Below, in pieces: positions 26,986 through 37,032 of a stretch of DNA of 64,000 nucleotides (the stretch's first letter is position 1; each line of letters starts with the position of its first letter). This DNA is from Burkholderiaceae bacterium (GTDB lineage: Bacteria; Pseudomonadota; Gammaproteobacteria; Burkholderiales; Burkholderiaceae_C): NCBI GenBank assembly GCA_017856435.1, contig JAFMFB010000003.1:1-64000 (forward strand), read 5' to 3'. Under the pieces are notes generated by a model. The model was not told the origin of the DNA and did no database searches. It saw nothing but the letters and a program-made list of their open reading frames with translations. Both the position numbers and the translations under genes were made by a program.

Positions 26986-29730
26986 TCAACTGAGCTTTCC
27001 GTGGCAGTGCTTGTATTTTTTTCCACTGCCGCAGGGGCAAGGTTCGTTACGACCCACCCGCGGAACTGCCGCTACCTGAGTTGCAGTATCGACAGTGGTC
27101 TGGACTTCTCCAGTTTCTGTGGGTGCGGTGTAGGTGACATTGGCGATATGCTCGGCCCGGCTTTCCATCTCATCTGCCGCCTGTTCAAGCTGTTCGCTTG
27201 ACTGAACGCGCACCGTCAACAGCACTTTGGTGACCTCGTTTTTCACCGAGTCAAGTAACTGGCCAAACAACTCGAACGCCTCGCGCTTGTATTCCTGCTT
27301 GGGTTGCTTTTGTGCGTAGCCTCGCAAATGAATACCTTGGCGTAAATAATCCAGCGCACTCAAATGCTCCCGCCAATGCGTGTCGATACTTTGCAGCAGC
27401 ACCATACGTTCAAATTGCAGGAAGTTGGCCGCACCCACCTGTTCGACCTTTGCGGCGTATGACTTGTCGGCCAGTTCAACAACTTGTTCCAGGATATCCT
27501 CATCGTTGATATCACTGGCACTTTGCACCGCAGCACTTATCGGGTGGTCGATCTGCCACTCATCATGCAAAACTTTTTCCAGGCCAGGCAGATCCCACTG
27601 CTCCTCGACCGACTCCAGGGGAACAAACTGGCGAACAAGGTCTGTGAAAGAGCCTTGCCGCAAAGAAGTAATCTGGACCGACAGGTCTTCTGCATCCAGA
27701 ATGGCATTGCGCTGTTGGTAAATCACCTTGCGCTGGTCATTGGCCACGTCATCGTATTCCAGCAATTGCTTGCGGATATCAAAGTTTCTGGTTTCCACCT
27801 TGCGCTGGGCGCTTTCAATGCTTCTGGTGACAATACCCGCCTCGATCGCCTCGCCCTCAGGCATCTTCAGGCGGTCCATGATGGCGCGCACCCGCTCGCC
27901 GGCAAATATCCTCATCAAGGCATCATCTAGACTAAGGTAGAAGCGGGAGGATCCTGGGTCCCCCTGACGACCTGAGCGACCGCGCAGCTGGTTGTCGATA
28001 CGGCGGGACTCATGCCGCTCGGTGGCAATGATGCGCAGCCCCCCAAGCGCCACCACCTTGTCATGATCTAGGTTCCATTGAGCGCGCAAATCAGCAATTT
28101 GCTTCTGCTTGGTATCCGCGTCAATGCTTTCTTGGGCTTCAATGGCCTCGACCATTTTTTCAATATTGCCGCCCAGCACAATGTCCGTGCCACGGCCCGC
28201 CATGTTGGTGGCAATGGTGATCATGCCGGCACGCCCGGCCTGGGCAATGATCTCCGCTTCACGGGCATGCTGTTTGGCGTTGAGCACCTGATGCGGCAAC
28301 TTTTCTTTTTCGAGAAGCTTGGCAATGATTTCAGAGTTTTCAATCGAGGTTGTACCGACCAACACTGGCTGGCCACGCTCATGGCAGGCGCGTATGTCGG
28401 CAATGGCTGCCTCGTATTTTTCACGGGTGGATTTGTACACCCGGTCCAACTGGTCCTCTCGTTTGCTGGCGCGGTTGGGTGGTATGACAACAGTCTCCAG
28501 GCCATATATCTCCTGGAATTCATAGGCTTCCGTATCGGCGGTACCCGTCATGCCGGCCAGCTTTCCGTAAAGACGGAAGTAATTCTGGAAAGTAATGGAT
28601 GCCAGGGTCTGATTTTCAGCCTGGATTGCCACCCCCTCCTTGGCCTCTACCGCCTGATGCAGCCCGTCGCTCCAACGACGGCCGGCCATCAACCGCCCAG
28701 TGAATTCGTCAACGATGACAATTTCCCCGTTTTGAACCACATAGTGTTGGTCCCGATGGTAGACATGATGCGCCCTCAAGCCCGCATAGAGGTGATGCAT
28801 CAGTGTGATGTTAGAGGGATCGTACAAGCTGGCGCCTTCAGCCAGCAAACCGGCAGCACTGAGAATGGCTTCGGCATTTTCGTGACCCTGCTCAGTCAGA
28901 AATACCTGATGACTTTTTTCATCCAGTGTGAAGTCGCCTGGCTTGATCACACCTTCACCAGTTCGTGGGTCAGCCTCTCCCTCCTGGCGGGATAGTTTTG
29001 GCACGACCTTGTTGATGGCCTGATAAAGCGCTGTGTGATCTTCGGCCTGACCGCTGATGATCAAGGGCGTTCTTGCCTCGTCGATCAGGATCGAGTCAAC
29101 TTCATCGACGATGGCATATTTGAGACCCCGCTGCACGCGATCGGTGACCTCATACACCATATTGTCACGCAGGTAATCAAAGCCAAATTCATTGTTGGTT
29201 CCGTAAGTGATATCTGCCTGATAAGCAGCTTGCTTGTCCTGGCGTTGCATCTGGGGCAGGTTGACACCCACGGTCAACCCCAGAAAGTTGTAGAGTTTGC
29301 CCATCCATTGAGCGTCTCGGTTGGCCAGGTAGTCATTCACGGTAACCACATGCACACCGCCACCGGCCAACGCGTTGAGGTAAACCGGCAAGGTAGCGGT
29401 CAAGGTCTTGCCCTCACCGGTTCTCATTTCAGCAATCTTGCCTTCATGCAGCGCCATGCCACCAACCAGCTGCACATCGAAGTGCCGCATCTTCATGACG
29501 CGTTTGGACGCCTCACGTACGACGGCAAATGCTTCGGGCAACAAGTCTTCAAGCGACTGGCCGTTGGCAATATGCTGACGAAACTCTGTGGTCTTGGCCT
29601 GTAAGGCCTCATCACTCAGCTGTTGATACTGAGGCTCCAAGGCATTGATGCGCTTGACAACGCCCTGGTATTGTTTGAGCAGCCGATCGTTACGGCTGCC
29701 AAATAACTTGGTAAGAAGATGGGTGACCAT
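26986..29730 (-). CDS. secA: Preprotein translocase ATPase SecA
   Basis: A 914-residue motor that drives proteins through SecYEG. NBD1 has [18 protein letters not shown] (Walker A) and [16 protein letters not shown] (DEAD). NBD2 has [13 protein letters not shown] and [20 protein letters not shown]. The C-terminal zinc/SecB-binding motif is [14 protein letters not shown]. The length is full, and the start [20 protein letters not shown] matches the family. A 143-bp gap separates it from the upstream M23 gene. Confidence 0.98.
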   Translation of the reverse strand: MVTHLLTKLFGSRNDRLLKQYQGVVKRINALEPQYQQLSDEALQAKTTEFRQHIANGQSLEDLLPEAFAVVREASKRVMKMRHFDVQLVGGMALHEGKIAEMRTGEGKTLTATLPVYLNALAGGGVHVVTVNDYLANRDAQWMGKLYNFLGLTVGVNLPQMQRQDKQAAYQADITYGTNNEFGFDYLRDNMVYEVTDRVQRGLKYAIVDEVDSILIDEARTPLIISGQAEDHTALYQAINKVVPKLSRQEGEADPRTGEGVIKPGDFTLDEKSHQVFLTEQGHENAEAILSAAGLLAEGASLYDPSNITLMHHLYAGLRAHHVYHRDQHYVVQNGEIVIVDEFTGRLMAGRRWSDGLHQAVEAKEGVAIQAENQTLASITFQNYFRLYGKLAGMTGTADTEAYEFQEIYGLETVVIPPNRASKREDQLDRVYKSTREKYEAAIADIRACHERGQPVLVGTTSIENSEIIAKLLEKEKLPHQVLNAKQHAREAEIIAQAGRAGMITIATNMAGRGTDIVLGGNIEKMVEAIEAQESIDADTKQKQIADLRAQWNLDHDKVVALGGLRIIATERHESRRIDNQLRGRSGRQGDPGSSRFYLSLDDALMRIFAGERVRAIMDRLKMPEGEAIEAGIVTRSIESAQRKVETRNFDIRKQLLEYDDVANDQRKVIYQQRNAILDAEDLSVQITSLRQGSFTDLVRQFVPLESVEEQWDLPGLEKVLHDEWQIDHPISAAVQSASDINDEDILEQVVELADKSYAAKVEQVGAANFLQFERMVLLQSIDTHWREHLSALDYLRQGIHLRGYAQKQPKQEYKREAFELFGQLLDSVKNEVTKVLLTVRVQSSEQLEQAADEMESRAEHIANVTYTAPTETGEVQTTVDTATQVAAVPRVGRNEPCPCGSGKKYKHCHGKLS

Positions 29731-29873
29731 GAGTGTTCCACCGACATGACGTACAAGAATTCAGTACGCTTACCGGTGCAGCCTTTTTTCGAATTTGACG
29801 GAAAGATTCTGTCTCAGCAAGCTGCATCGTCGCTACACAATGCAGGAGATCTGGAATAAACAAGGGGCCAATT

Positions 29874-30863
29874 TTACCTTTCGGCCAGACTGGTATCCGC
29901 GGGCGCTTGCTGGTCTTTCCTGGCAGTGCGCAACTTCTTTGGCGGTGGCTGATTTTCACTGCTGGCTGCAAAAAGAAACTTCTTCGGGTTTTGAGGTACT
30001 TCATGGACACGCACCTCAAAATGCAGGTGGGGGCCCGTTGATCGCCCGGTGGTGCCGACATCGGCAATTTTTTGGCCCCGCTTGATCAGATCGCCTTTAC
30101 GGACATACACCCTGGAGGCGTGACCATAGCGCGTCACCAGCCCTTTGCCATGGTCGATTTCGATCATGTTTCCATAATTTGGATGAAATTCCTGGGTGAC
30201 CACAACACCGCCTGCCGCCGCCAGTATGGGGGTTCCGACATCGGCCTGGAAATCTACCCCTGAATGCAAGGCCATGGTCCCGGTGAAGGGGTCAATTCGC
30301 CAGCCAAAAGGGGAGCCAGGTTTGCCAAATTCAATCGGAAGCTGGGTCGGGATTGTGAGGCTCTGCAATTTCTGCTCGAGCAAGCGGGATTCGATGACTG
30401 TCATCAAATTGTTGCGCTGATCGGTCTTCTGATCCAGTTCAGTCAAGGTTTGCTGGAGTTCTTCAAGCGTCAGGCTTCTTCCCGGGATCAGTGCGCCCCC
30501 TTGTGCGGGTTTGGCACGGATTTCGGCAGGATCAAGACCGGCCAGGCTTGACACCCTCTCTCCCAAGGACTCAAGCTGCAGCAGCTTTGCCTGCATTTCC
30601 CCAAGCTGCTTAGCCAAAGCATCGACATTGTCTCGCGCGATTCGCTCTCGCTGGGCCATTTCGTCCTTGATCATTAACCGCATGATGGTGCTCACGACTG
30701 GCCAACCCTCGCGAGCCCCTTTTAAAAATACCCAGTGGTAAAGGCCGGCGGCTGTCAGCATCAGGGCGAGCGACAAAACCAGGCCCATCACAATCAGTCG
30801 AACACCGCTGAGATGAACCGCTCTGGATTTGGCTAGCCAAGCATCCGTAATAATCAGGTGCAC
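29874..30863 (-). CDS. Membrane-anchored M23 metallopeptidase (LytM domain)
   Basis: A 329-residue bitopic protein. One membrane segment lies at about 22-46, a coiled coil at about 70-105, and an M23 domain at about 195-290 with MALHSGVDFQADVG and HLHFEVRV. The motif pieces HSGVD and HLHFE supply the zinc ligands, so the domain looks catalytically intact. It probably cuts or remodels peptidoglycan crosslinks. The start is GTG at 30863 with a very good TAGGAGA upstream. It is divergent from a dciA-like gene with only 25 bp between start codons. Confidence 0.9.
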   Translation of the reverse strand: MHLIITDAWLAKSRAVHLSGVRLIVMGLVLSLALMLTAAGLYHWVFLKGAREGWPVVSTIMRLMIKDEMAQRERIARDNVDALAKQLGEMQAKLLQLESLGERVSSLAGLDPAEIRAKPAQGGALIPGRSLTLEELQQTLTELDQKTDQRNNLMTVIESRLLEQKLQSLTIPTQLPIEFGKPGSPFGWRIDPFTGTMALHSGVDFQADVGTPILAAAGGVVVTQEFHPNYGNMIEIDHGKGLVTRYGHASRVYVRKGDLIKRGQKIADVGTTGRSTGPHLHFEVRVHEVPQNPKKFLFAASSENQPPPKKLRTARKDQQAPADTSLAER

Positions 30864-30888
30864 TTGATTCTCCTAAGTTCAATCTGCA

Positions 30889-31200
30889 ATGAGCCGCACA
30901 CGACAGCCCCTAACCCTGCTGCAGGCAACGCAGGAGTCGCCCGTTCTTTCCCGCCTGTCAGACCTGGCCGGCGAGTCTCAGGCTCGCCTGAAATCCATTG
31001 AGCCCTTGCTGCCTGCAAGCTTATGGGGTGCTCTTAAACCCGGTCCGATTCAGGACGACAGCTGGTGCCTGATTGCCAGCAACAGTGCTGCTGCTGCAAA
31101 ACTACGGCAATTTCTACCTGCACTTTGCAGCCATTTGCGCAGCCATGGCTGGCAAGTTACGACCATCCGGATCAAGGTCCATGCCATTCAACAAAGCTGA
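30889..31200 (+). CDS. DciA-like (DUF721) protein
   Basis: A 103-residue protein of the DUF721 type. Matching features are a C-terminal region with LWGALKPGPIQDDSWCLIASNSAAAAKLRQFLPAL, reminiscent of the KH-like fold of DciA, the loader of the replicative helicase DnaB in bacteria lacking DnaC. No ribosome binding site is visible. Assignment rests on length, pattern and its position beside M23-secA, where a DUF721 gene is usual in Burkholderiales. Confidence 0.65.
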   Translation: MSRTRQPLTLLQATQESPVLSRLSDLAGESQARLKSIEPLLPASLWGALKPGPIQDDSWCLIASNSAAAAKLRQFLPALCSHLRSHGWQVTTIRIKVHAIQQS

Positions 31201-31223
31201 CCTGGCGTGTCCTGATCAGAAAG

Positions 31224-31299
31224 TGGTGCCGATTGTCGGATTCGAACTGACGACCTACCGCTTACAAGGCGGGTGCTCTACCAACTGAGCTAAATCGGC
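31224..31299 (-). tRNA. tRNA-Thr (anticodon TGT)
   Basis: A 76-nt cloverleaf on the minus strand with CCA encoded. The acceptor stem starts GCCGATT, the D arm reads AGCTCAGTTGGTAGAGC, the anticodon loop is CTTGTAA (anticodon TGT) and the T arm carries AGTTCGAATCC. The anticodon stem is CCCGC/GCGGT, with a C-T mismatch at the outermost 27-43 pair. Confidence 0.95.
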
Positions 31300-31323
31300 T
31301 TAACAAGAGATGCCTCCGTGATT

Positions 31324-31818
31324 TTACTTCACACGTTTGAGACTGGGTCGAGCATTTGAGCCTCCGGACTTGGGTGGTTCCGGGGAATGATCATTGTCTT
31401 GCTCTTCATTTTGAACTTCGGTGAGTGAAAGTTTGGTCAGCCCAGCCGACCCAACAGGGCTCAATACGGGTGGCTTGGCGGGGGACTTTCCTGGTTCATT
31501 GAGCGGAAACGCCATGCCCTGACCATTTTCACGCGCATAGATTGCCATCACCATTGATATTGGAACAATGACTTCACGGGCGACCCCGCCAAAACGGGCT
31601 TTGAACTCGATGAATTCGTTACCCAGGGACAGTGCGCTGGTGGCATCGGGGCTGATATTGAGCACAATTTCTTCATTACGGACAAATTCTCGCGGGACCT
31701 GTACGCTGTCATCCACCCTCACCGCGACATAGGGCGTCAAGCCATTGTCACAGCACCATTGGTGCAAAGCACGAATGAAATAAGGACGGGTGGAGCTTGT
31801 GTCTTGCTCGCTTGTCAT
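31324..31818 (-). CDS. sspB: ClpXP protease specificity-enhancing factor SspB
   Basis: A 164-residue adaptor that delivers ssrA-tagged substrates to ClpXP. The N-terminal domain matches SspB: RPYFIRALHQWCCDNGLTPY, VPREFVRNEEIVLNISPDAT and FEARFGG-like FKARFGGVAREVIVP. An unstructured tail follows and ends NARPSLKRVK, which should form the ClpX-binding module. It is 19 bp after sspA. Confidence 0.95.
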   Translation of the reverse strand: MTSEQDTSSTRPYFIRALHQWCCDNGLTPYVAVRVDDSVQVPREFVRNEEIVLNISPDATSALSLGNEFIEFKARFGGVAREVIVPISMVMAIYARENGQGMAFPLNEPGKSPAKPPVLSPVGSAGLTKLSLTEVQNEEQDNDHSPEPPKSGGSNARPSLKRVK

Positions 31819-31837
31819 AGCAAAAAACCAGGCTGTC

Positions 31838-32449
31838 TTACTTACGCATCACTTTTTCTGATGGCGTCAGCGCTTCGATATAGGCTGGGCGGGAAAAAAT
31901 TCTTTCAGCATATTTCAGCAGCGGGGCTGCATTTTTGGATAGCTCGATGCCGTAGTAGTCCAGACGCCACAACAGGGGCGCAATCGCCACATCAAGCATG
32001 GAGAAATTTTCACCCAGCATGAATTTGTTCTTCAGGAAAACCGGCGCGAGTTGAATCAGACGGTCACGGATGTGAGCACGCGCCTTTTCCAGCACCTTTT
32101 CATTGCCCTTGGTGGCTCGGTTTTCCAAAATCGAAACATTGGTAAACAATTCTTTCTCAAAATTGAGCAGGAAGAGACGCACCCGAGCGCGGTCGACGGG
32201 ATCTCCGGGCATCAACTGAGGATGGGGAAACCGTTCATCGATGTACTCATTGATGATGTTGGACTCATAAAGGATCAAGTCACGCTCAACCAGAATGGGT
32301 ACCTGGCCATAAGGATTCATCACACTGATGTCCTCAGGCTTGTTGTAGAGATCGACATCTCTAATTTCAAAGTCCATCCCTTTTTCAAACAAAACAAAGC
32401 GGCATCGATGTGAAAAAGGGCAAGTCGTCCCCGAGTACAGCACCATCAT
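31838..32449 (-). CDS. sspA: Stringent starvation protein A
   Basis: A 203-residue GST-fold protein that binds RNA polymerase. MMVLYSGTTCPFSHRCRFVL and NPYGQVPILVERDLILYESN are the N-terminal thioredoxin-like domain, and the helical domain ends at SEKVMRK. As in other betaproteobacteria it follows petABC and precedes sspB. A hairpin lies between petC and sspA, so it may have its own promoter in the 110-bp gap. Confidence 0.95.
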   Translation of the reverse strand: MMVLYSGTTCPFSHRCRFVLFEKGMDFEIRDVDLYNKPEDISVMNPYGQVPILVERDLILYESNIINEYIDERFPHPQLMPGDPVDRARVRLFLLNFEKELFTNVSILENRATKGNEKVLEKARAHIRDRLIQLAPVFLKNKFMLGENFSMLDVAIAPLLWRLDYYGIELSKNAAPLLKYAERIFSRPAYIEALTPSEKVMRK

Positions 32450-32519
32450 GGCGGAAAGCTCCTAAAACAAAAAAACAAAGAGTGGGCCGCATTTTCGCAA
32501 ACCCACCCTATAAAATGCA

Positions 32520-32546
32520 AATTTTGCACCGCATTGGTGCAAAATT
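32520..32546 (-). terminator. Inverted repeat after petC (probable terminator)
   Basis: A perfect 11-bp inverted repeat, AATTTTGCACC and GGTGCAAAATT, with a 5-nt loop. On the minus strand it lies 13 bp after the petC stop and is followed by TTTGCATTTTAT. The A/T-rich outer arm gives a usable T run (AAAATTT). It may terminate the pet operon or reduce read-through into sspAB. Confidence 0.6.
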
Positions 32547-32559
32547 GACAATAAATTTA

Positions 32560-33315
32560 CTACTTGACGTCTTTCCAGTAGCTGGCGTTTAGCCTCCAGG
32601 CGAAGATACTGAAGATCAGCAGAAAGATCATAACCCAGACACCTACCCGTACCCGGGTGTTTTGGGAGGGCTCACCCATCCACTGAAGAAAGTTCACAAG
32701 GTCACCGACCGCACGGTCATATTGAGCAGGACTCAGGGTGCCCGGGGTAATCTGCTCCCATCCCTTGAAAACATGTACCTCATGGCCATGTTCCTCTTTG
32801 GTTTCATAGACAGGGCGCCGCTGGCCCTGCAATTCCCACAGGGCATGGGGCATGCCAACGCTAGGAAAGACCAGGTTGTTCCAGCCAGTTGCCTTGCTGT
32901 CATCAACGTGGAAGGTGCGCAGGAAGGTGTAGAGGTAATCAGCCCCGCTGCCTCCATGACCGGCACGTGAGCGAGCGATCACCGTCAAATCGGGGGGGTT
33001 GGCACCAAACCAGCCCTTGGCCTCTTTAGGGTTGATGGAGGACTTCATGGTTTCACCCACCTTGTCGGTGGTAAACAGCAAGTTGTCCTTGATCTGCTGA
33101 TTCGTCAGGCCAATGTCCTGCAAGCGGTTGTAGCGCATGTAGGCCGCAGAATGGCAATTCAGACAGTAGTTAACAAACAACTTGGCACCGCTTTGCAGCG
33201 ATGTCATATCACTGGTATTGACGGGCGCCTTGTCCCAGGGAGTCTCTGAGCCCGATGCGTGAGCACCACCGAGTAGGCTGAACGAGAGGATGAAACCAAG
33301 AATCAGTTGCTTCAT
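32560..33315 (-). CDS. petC: Cytochrome c1 of the bc1 complex
   Basis: A 251-residue periplasmic haem protein held by a C-terminal membrane segment. It has a signal peptide (MKQLILGFILSFSLLGGAHA), a haem-binding CLNCH near residue 54, and a C-terminal anchor (GVWVMIFLLIFSIFAW). The distal haem ligand Met probably lies in the SVGMPHALW region. It passes electrons from the Rieske protein to soluble cytochrome c. Gap to petB is 17 bp. Confidence 0.96.
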   Translation of the reverse strand: MKQLILGFILSFSLLGGAHASGSETPWDKAPVNTSDMTSLQSGAKLFVNYCLNCHSAAYMRYNRLQDIGLTNQQIKDNLLFTTDKVGETMKSSINPKEAKGWFGANPPDLTVIARSRAGHGGSGADYLYTFLRTFHVDDSKATGWNNLVFPSVGMPHALWELQGQRRPVYETKEEHGHEVHVFKGWEQITPGTLSPAQYDRAVGDLVNFLQWMGEPSQNTRVRVGVWVMIFLLIFSIFAWRLNASYWKDVK

Positions 33316-33332
33316 TTGTTATGGTCTCCGGC

Positions 33333-34745
33333 TCAATGGGCTGAAAAGTTCACGCGGCTGGGCACGGGTTTGGCTTGCCCCAAATGACTCCACCAAGGCA
33401 TCAGCAGGAAGAATCCAAAGTAGAACAGGGTCCCCACCTGAGACACCCGCTCGCCCACTGGCGAGGGAGGCTGCACTCCCAGGTAAGCCAGAATCACAAA
33501 ATTGATCACAAAGATGCCGTAGACATATTTGTGCCAGTCAGGACGATAACGAATCGATTTGACCGGACTGTTATCCAGCCAGGGCAGGAAAAACAGGATG
33601 ATCACGGCACCACCCATGACCATCACGCCCCAGAACTTGGCGTCAATCGCAAGCATCATGGCCACAGCAATCACCGTTGCACCTATCACAGCGCTGCGAA
33701 ACAAGGTGGATTTGCATTTGGCCACGCCCAGCAGAGCTCCAAGCACCGTACATCCGATTAGGACATACATCATTTCACTGGTAATAGCCCGCAACATTGA
33801 ATAGAAAGGGGTGAAATACCAGACGGGCGCAATGTGCGCAGGAGTCTTGAGGGGATCAGCCGGGATGAAGTTGTTGTATTCCAGGAAGTAGCCACCAAAC
33901 TCGGGCGCGAAGAAGACGATGGCAGAAAACACCAGCAAAAAGACGCTGACGGCAAAAATGTCGTGCACCGTGTAGTAGGGATGGAAGGGCACGCCATCGG
34001 CTGGCGCCGTGGCAGACCAGGCATTGCCCTTGGGGCCAGACTTGATTTCCACACCGTCCGGATTATTGGAGCCGACATCATGCAAAGCCAACAAGTGGGC
34101 AACTACTAGGCCCAGCAGCACCAGCGGAACGGCAATAACATGGAAGCTGAAGAAGCGGTTCAAGGTGGCGTCGCCCACCACATAGTCACCGCGAATCAGC
34201 AGTGCCAGGTCCGGACCAATAAAAGGAATGGCTGAGAACAGATTGACAATCACCTGGGCCCCCCAATACGACATCTGCCCCCAGGGCAACAGGTAGCCCA
34301 TGAAGGCCTCGGCCATCAGGATCAAGAAGATGGCGCAACCAAAAATCCAGACCAATTCACGCGGCTTGCGATAACTGCCGTACATCAGGCCACGGAACAT
34401 ATGCAGGTAGACCACCACAAAAAATGCCGAGGCGCCAGTCGAATGCATGTAACGGATCAGCCAACCCCAGGGAACATCCCGCATGATGTATTCCACCGAG
34501 GCAAAGGCAAGGGCTGCGTCCGGCTTGTAATGCATGACGAGGAAGATACCCGTCACGATCTGGATGACCAGGACCAGCATGGCCAGTGAGCCAAAGATGT
34601 ACCAGAAATTGAAGTTCTTGGGTGCAAAGTATTCCGCCATGTGAACGCGGTAAGCGTCAAACATGGTTGGGAACCGGTTCTCGAACCAGTTGGTCAACTT
34701 GGCGCCAGCGGGCGCGTCAGCGGGTAATTCCTTGAATTCAGCCAT
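33333..34745 (-). CDS. petB: Cytochrome b of the bc1 complex
   Basis: A 470-residue membrane protein with about nine segments and two b haems. The fused form (b6 plus subunit IV) is present. Conserved elements are GWLIRYMHSTGASAFFVVVY, GYLLPWGQMSYWGAQVI, HVIAVPLVLLGLVVAH with paired His ligands, and PDPLK-like ADPLKTPAHIAPVWYF for the Qo-site side. The ATG at 34745 gives MAEFKELPADAPAG. Gap to petA is 11 bp. Confidence 0.96.
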   Translation of the reverse strand: MAEFKELPADAPAGAKLTNWFENRFPTMFDAYRVHMAEYFAPKNFNFWYIFGSLAMLVLVIQIVTGIFLVMHYKPDAALAFASVEYIMRDVPWGWLIRYMHSTGASAFFVVVYLHMFRGLMYGSYRKPRELVWIFGCAIFLILMAEAFMGYLLPWGQMSYWGAQVIVNLFSAIPFIGPDLALLIRGDYVVGDATLNRFFSFHVIAVPLVLLGLVVAHLLALHDVGSNNPDGVEIKSGPKGNAWSATAPADGVPFHPYYTVHDIFAVSVFLLVFSAIVFFAPEFGGYFLEYNNFIPADPLKTPAHIAPVWYFTPFYSMLRAITSEMMYVLIGCTVLGALLGVAKCKSTLFRSAVIGATVIAVAMMLAIDAKFWGVMVMGGAVIILFFLPWLDNSPVKSIRYRPDWHKYVYGIFVINFVILAYLGVQPPSPVGERVSQVGTLFYFGFFLLMPWWSHLGQAKPVPSRVNFSAH

Positions 34746-34756
34746 GTTGATCGTCC

Positions 34757-35371
34757 TCAAGCCTTCTTGTCTTCACCGATGAGCAATTTGCTATCGGACA
34801 GGTACATATGCGGGGGCACTTCCAAATTGTCGGGCGCAGGTTTGTTTTTGAATACTCGCCCAGCCATATCAAAGGTAGAACCGTGGCACGGGCAAAGAAA
34901 TCCGCCCAGCCAGTCATCCGGCAAAGACGGTTGTGCACCTGACTGGAACTTGTCAGTTGGAGAGCACCCCAGATGAGAGCAGATACCCACCGCCACAAGC
35001 ACATCCTCCTTGATGGAACGATACTGATTGCGGGCATATTCGGGAGTCAGTTCCGAGGGGTTACGCTTGGACTCGGGATCAGCGAGCTGGGACTCGGTCT
35101 TTTTCAGGCTTTCGAGCTGCTCAGGGGTACGCTTGATGATCCAGACTGGCTTGCCACGCCATTCGACTGTCAGCTTTTCTCCGGGCTTGAGGCCGGCAAT
35201 ATCCACCTCGACGGCGGCGCCGGCAGCCTTGGCCTTTTCGGAAGGCTGAAAATTGCTCACAAACGGTATGGCTGCAGCCACACCACCAACAGTTCCGGCA
35301 CAGCCTGTGGCAATCAGCCACGTGCGCTTGCTGGCGTCAACCTCGCCCTTATCTTTAAGCGTTTCGCTCAT
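34757..35371 (-). CDS. petA: Ubiquinol-cytochrome c reductase Rieske iron-sulfur subunit
   Basis: A 204-residue protein. CSHLGC and CPCHGSTFD bind the 2Fe-2S cluster. The N-terminus has a membrane anchor (TWLIATGCAGTVGGVAAAIP), preceded by SKRTW, which resembles a weak Tat signal; Rieske proteins are typically exported by Tat, and tatABC lie in this window. The start at 35371 is chosen because the family begins about here; an open frame reaches 35476. It is first in petABC. Confidence 0.96.
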   Translation of the reverse strand: MSETLKDKGEVDASKRTWLIATGCAGTVGGVAAAIPFVSNFQPSEKAKAAGAAVEVDIAGLKPGEKLTVEWRGKPVWIIKRTPEQLESLKKTESQLADPESKRNPSELTPEYARNQYRSIKEDVLVAVGICSHLGCSPTDKFQSGAQPSLPDDWLGGFLCPCHGSTFDMAGRVFKNKPAPDNLEVPPHMYLSDSKLLIGEDKKA

Positions 35372-35539
35372 GAAAACCCTCATTACATGCTGCGGGATTA
35401 GTCGGCTTGTCAAACCGGCATTTAAAGGCGTGATTGTAAACGGCTCGAACCAGTAAAAACTGGCCCCTGATCCCAATTGTTGGAACTGCTGAATCGTCCG
35501 AGAATGGAGACTCCAACATTTAACTCAAGGAGTCATTCC

Positions 35540-35968
35540 ATGGGCATGCTGCAGGAATTTAAAAGCTTTGCGGTCAGGGGCAATGTGATCGACTTGGCAG
35601 TGGGCGTGATTATTGGTGGCGCCTTCGGAAAAATCGTGGAGTCGGTGGTGGGTGACCTGATCATGCCGCTACTAGGCTCGATCGTTGGAAAATTGGATTT
35701 TTCAAATCTCTTTCTGGTTCTTGGCGATATTCCAGCGGGTGTGCCTCTAACCCTGGATGCACTGAAAAAGGCTGGTGTGCCGGTTTTTGCATACGGCAGC
35801 TTTATTACCGTGGCTGTGAACTTCACGATCCTTGCGTTCATCATCTTTCTGATGGTCAAGCAGATCAACCGACTCAAGCGCGAAACGCCCGCTGCGCCTG
35901 AAATGCCAGCCGCCACCCCGGAAGACATTCTTCTTCTACGAGAAATTCGTGACAGCTTGAAAAAATAA
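35540..35968 (+). CDS. mscL: Large-conductance mechanosensitive channel
   Basis: A 142-residue pentameric channel that opens on osmotic downshift. [20 protein letters not shown] is the conserved N-terminal amphipathic helix, [19 protein letters not shown] is TM1 and the pore constriction, and [21 protein letters not shown] is TM2, followed by a C-terminal helix ([13 protein letters not shown]). AAGGAG lies upstream. It is divergent from petA. Confidence 0.96.
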   Translation: MGMLQEFKSFAVRGNVIDLAVGVIIGGAFGKIVESVVGDLIMPLLGSIVGKLDFSNLFLVLGDIPAGVPLTLDALKKAGVPVFAYGSFITVAVNFTILAFIIFLMVKQINRLKRETPAAPEMPAATPEDILLLREIRDSLKK

Positions 35969-35988
35969 GGATTGAAGGACCGCTGAGC

Positions 35989-37032
35989 TCATTGGCCGGA
36001 CAGTGCCCGTGCCATCGCAATAGCCCTTTTCAGGCTTGACGCATCGGCTCGGCCAGTACCAGCAATATCAAACGCTGTTCCGTGGTCTGGACTGGTGCGC
36101 ACCAAGGGCAGCCCCAAGGTAACGTTGATGCCATGCTCAACTCCCAGGTATTTCACCGGAATTAGCGCCTGATCGTGGTACATCGCCACCACCACATCAA
36201 ACTCGCCTGCCCGGTCGGGCCTGGATCGCGCCCGCATGAACACCGTATCCGGCGCATGTGGTCCGCTGACCGTCATTCCCTCAACCCTGGCCAGGTTGAT
36301 GGCCGGGACGATGACATCAATTTCCTCGCGCCCAAACAACCCCCCCTCACCCGCATGCGGATTGAGTCCCGCCACGGCGATCCGAGGTTGTCGCCCCAGC
36401 ATGGTCTGAAGTGCCGCGTTGGCAATTCGCAAGGTCTGCAACACATGGTCGATCGTTACCGCCTCAATCGCTTCGCGCAGGGACATATGAATACTGACCA
36501 GCACTGTGCGCAATTCATCATTGGCCAACATCATGCGAACCGGCATTTCCGATACCGAAACGCCTAGATGGTCGGCAGCCTCAGCTTGCAATAGTTCGGT
36601 GTGGCCTGGAAAACGGTCATAGGGTGAACCCGCAGCCGACAAGGCCTCCTTGTGCAAAGGGGCCGTAACCAATGCAGCGATTTCGCCGTGCAAGGCAGCG
36701 TTGGCAGCCCAGACCACGCACTGGCCCGCGGCTTGCCCCGCTTGCGCACTGATACGGCCAAATGGCGCGGGTTCACAGGGCTCGCACACATTCATGAGAG
36801 GCAGGCACCCGGGCGGGACCTCCATTGCTTCCGACACTCGCTCAAGGATTGCCAGCGGCATCTCCGGCAGGCCCGGGCCGGACAAGAGCTTTGCAGCCCG
36901 TCGCAAAACCGACTCGGCGCCAACAATAAAACAGCCTCGGGTCAGTTGGGGGTCCTCGCGGAATGCCTTGACAATGATTTCCGGCCCGATGCCAGCGGCG
37001 TCGCCCTGCGTGATGGCAATCGGTCGAGTCAT
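35989..37032 (-). CDS. pdxA: 4-hydroxythreonine-4-phosphate dehydrogenase
   Basis: A 347-residue NAD-dependent decarboxylating dehydrogenase of vitamin B6 synthesis. Motifs are ITQGDAAGIGPEIIVKAF, PGHTELL, NPHAGEGGLFG and MYHDQALIPVKYL, which contain the metal-binding His residues. DPGHGTAFD-like SPDHGTAFDIAG is near the C-terminus. It could be a PdxA2-type paralogue of different substrate. It overlaps the upstream nif3 gene by ATGA. Confidence 0.9.
   Translation of the reverse strand: MTRPIAITQGDAAGIGPEIIVKAFREDPQLTRGCFIVGAESVLRRAAKLLSGPGLPEMPLAILERVSEAMEVPPGCLPLMNVCEPCEPAPFGRISAQAGQAAGQCVVWAANAALHGEIAALVTAPLHKEALSAAGSPYDRFPGHTELLQAEAADHLGVSVSEMPVRMMLANDELRTVLVSIHMSLREAIEAVTIDHVLQTLRIANAALQTMLGRQPRIAVAGLNPHAGEGGLFGREEIDVIVPAINLARVEGMTVSGPHAPDTVFMRARSRPDRAGEFDVVVAMYHDQALIPVKYLGVEHGINVTLGLPLVRTSPDHGTAFDIAGTGRADASSLKRAIAMARALSGQ

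Noticed and set aside
28078..28995. Long open frame (305 codons) on the plus strand inside secA
   Set aside because: It is antisense to a clearly conserved secA region and has no recognisable domain.
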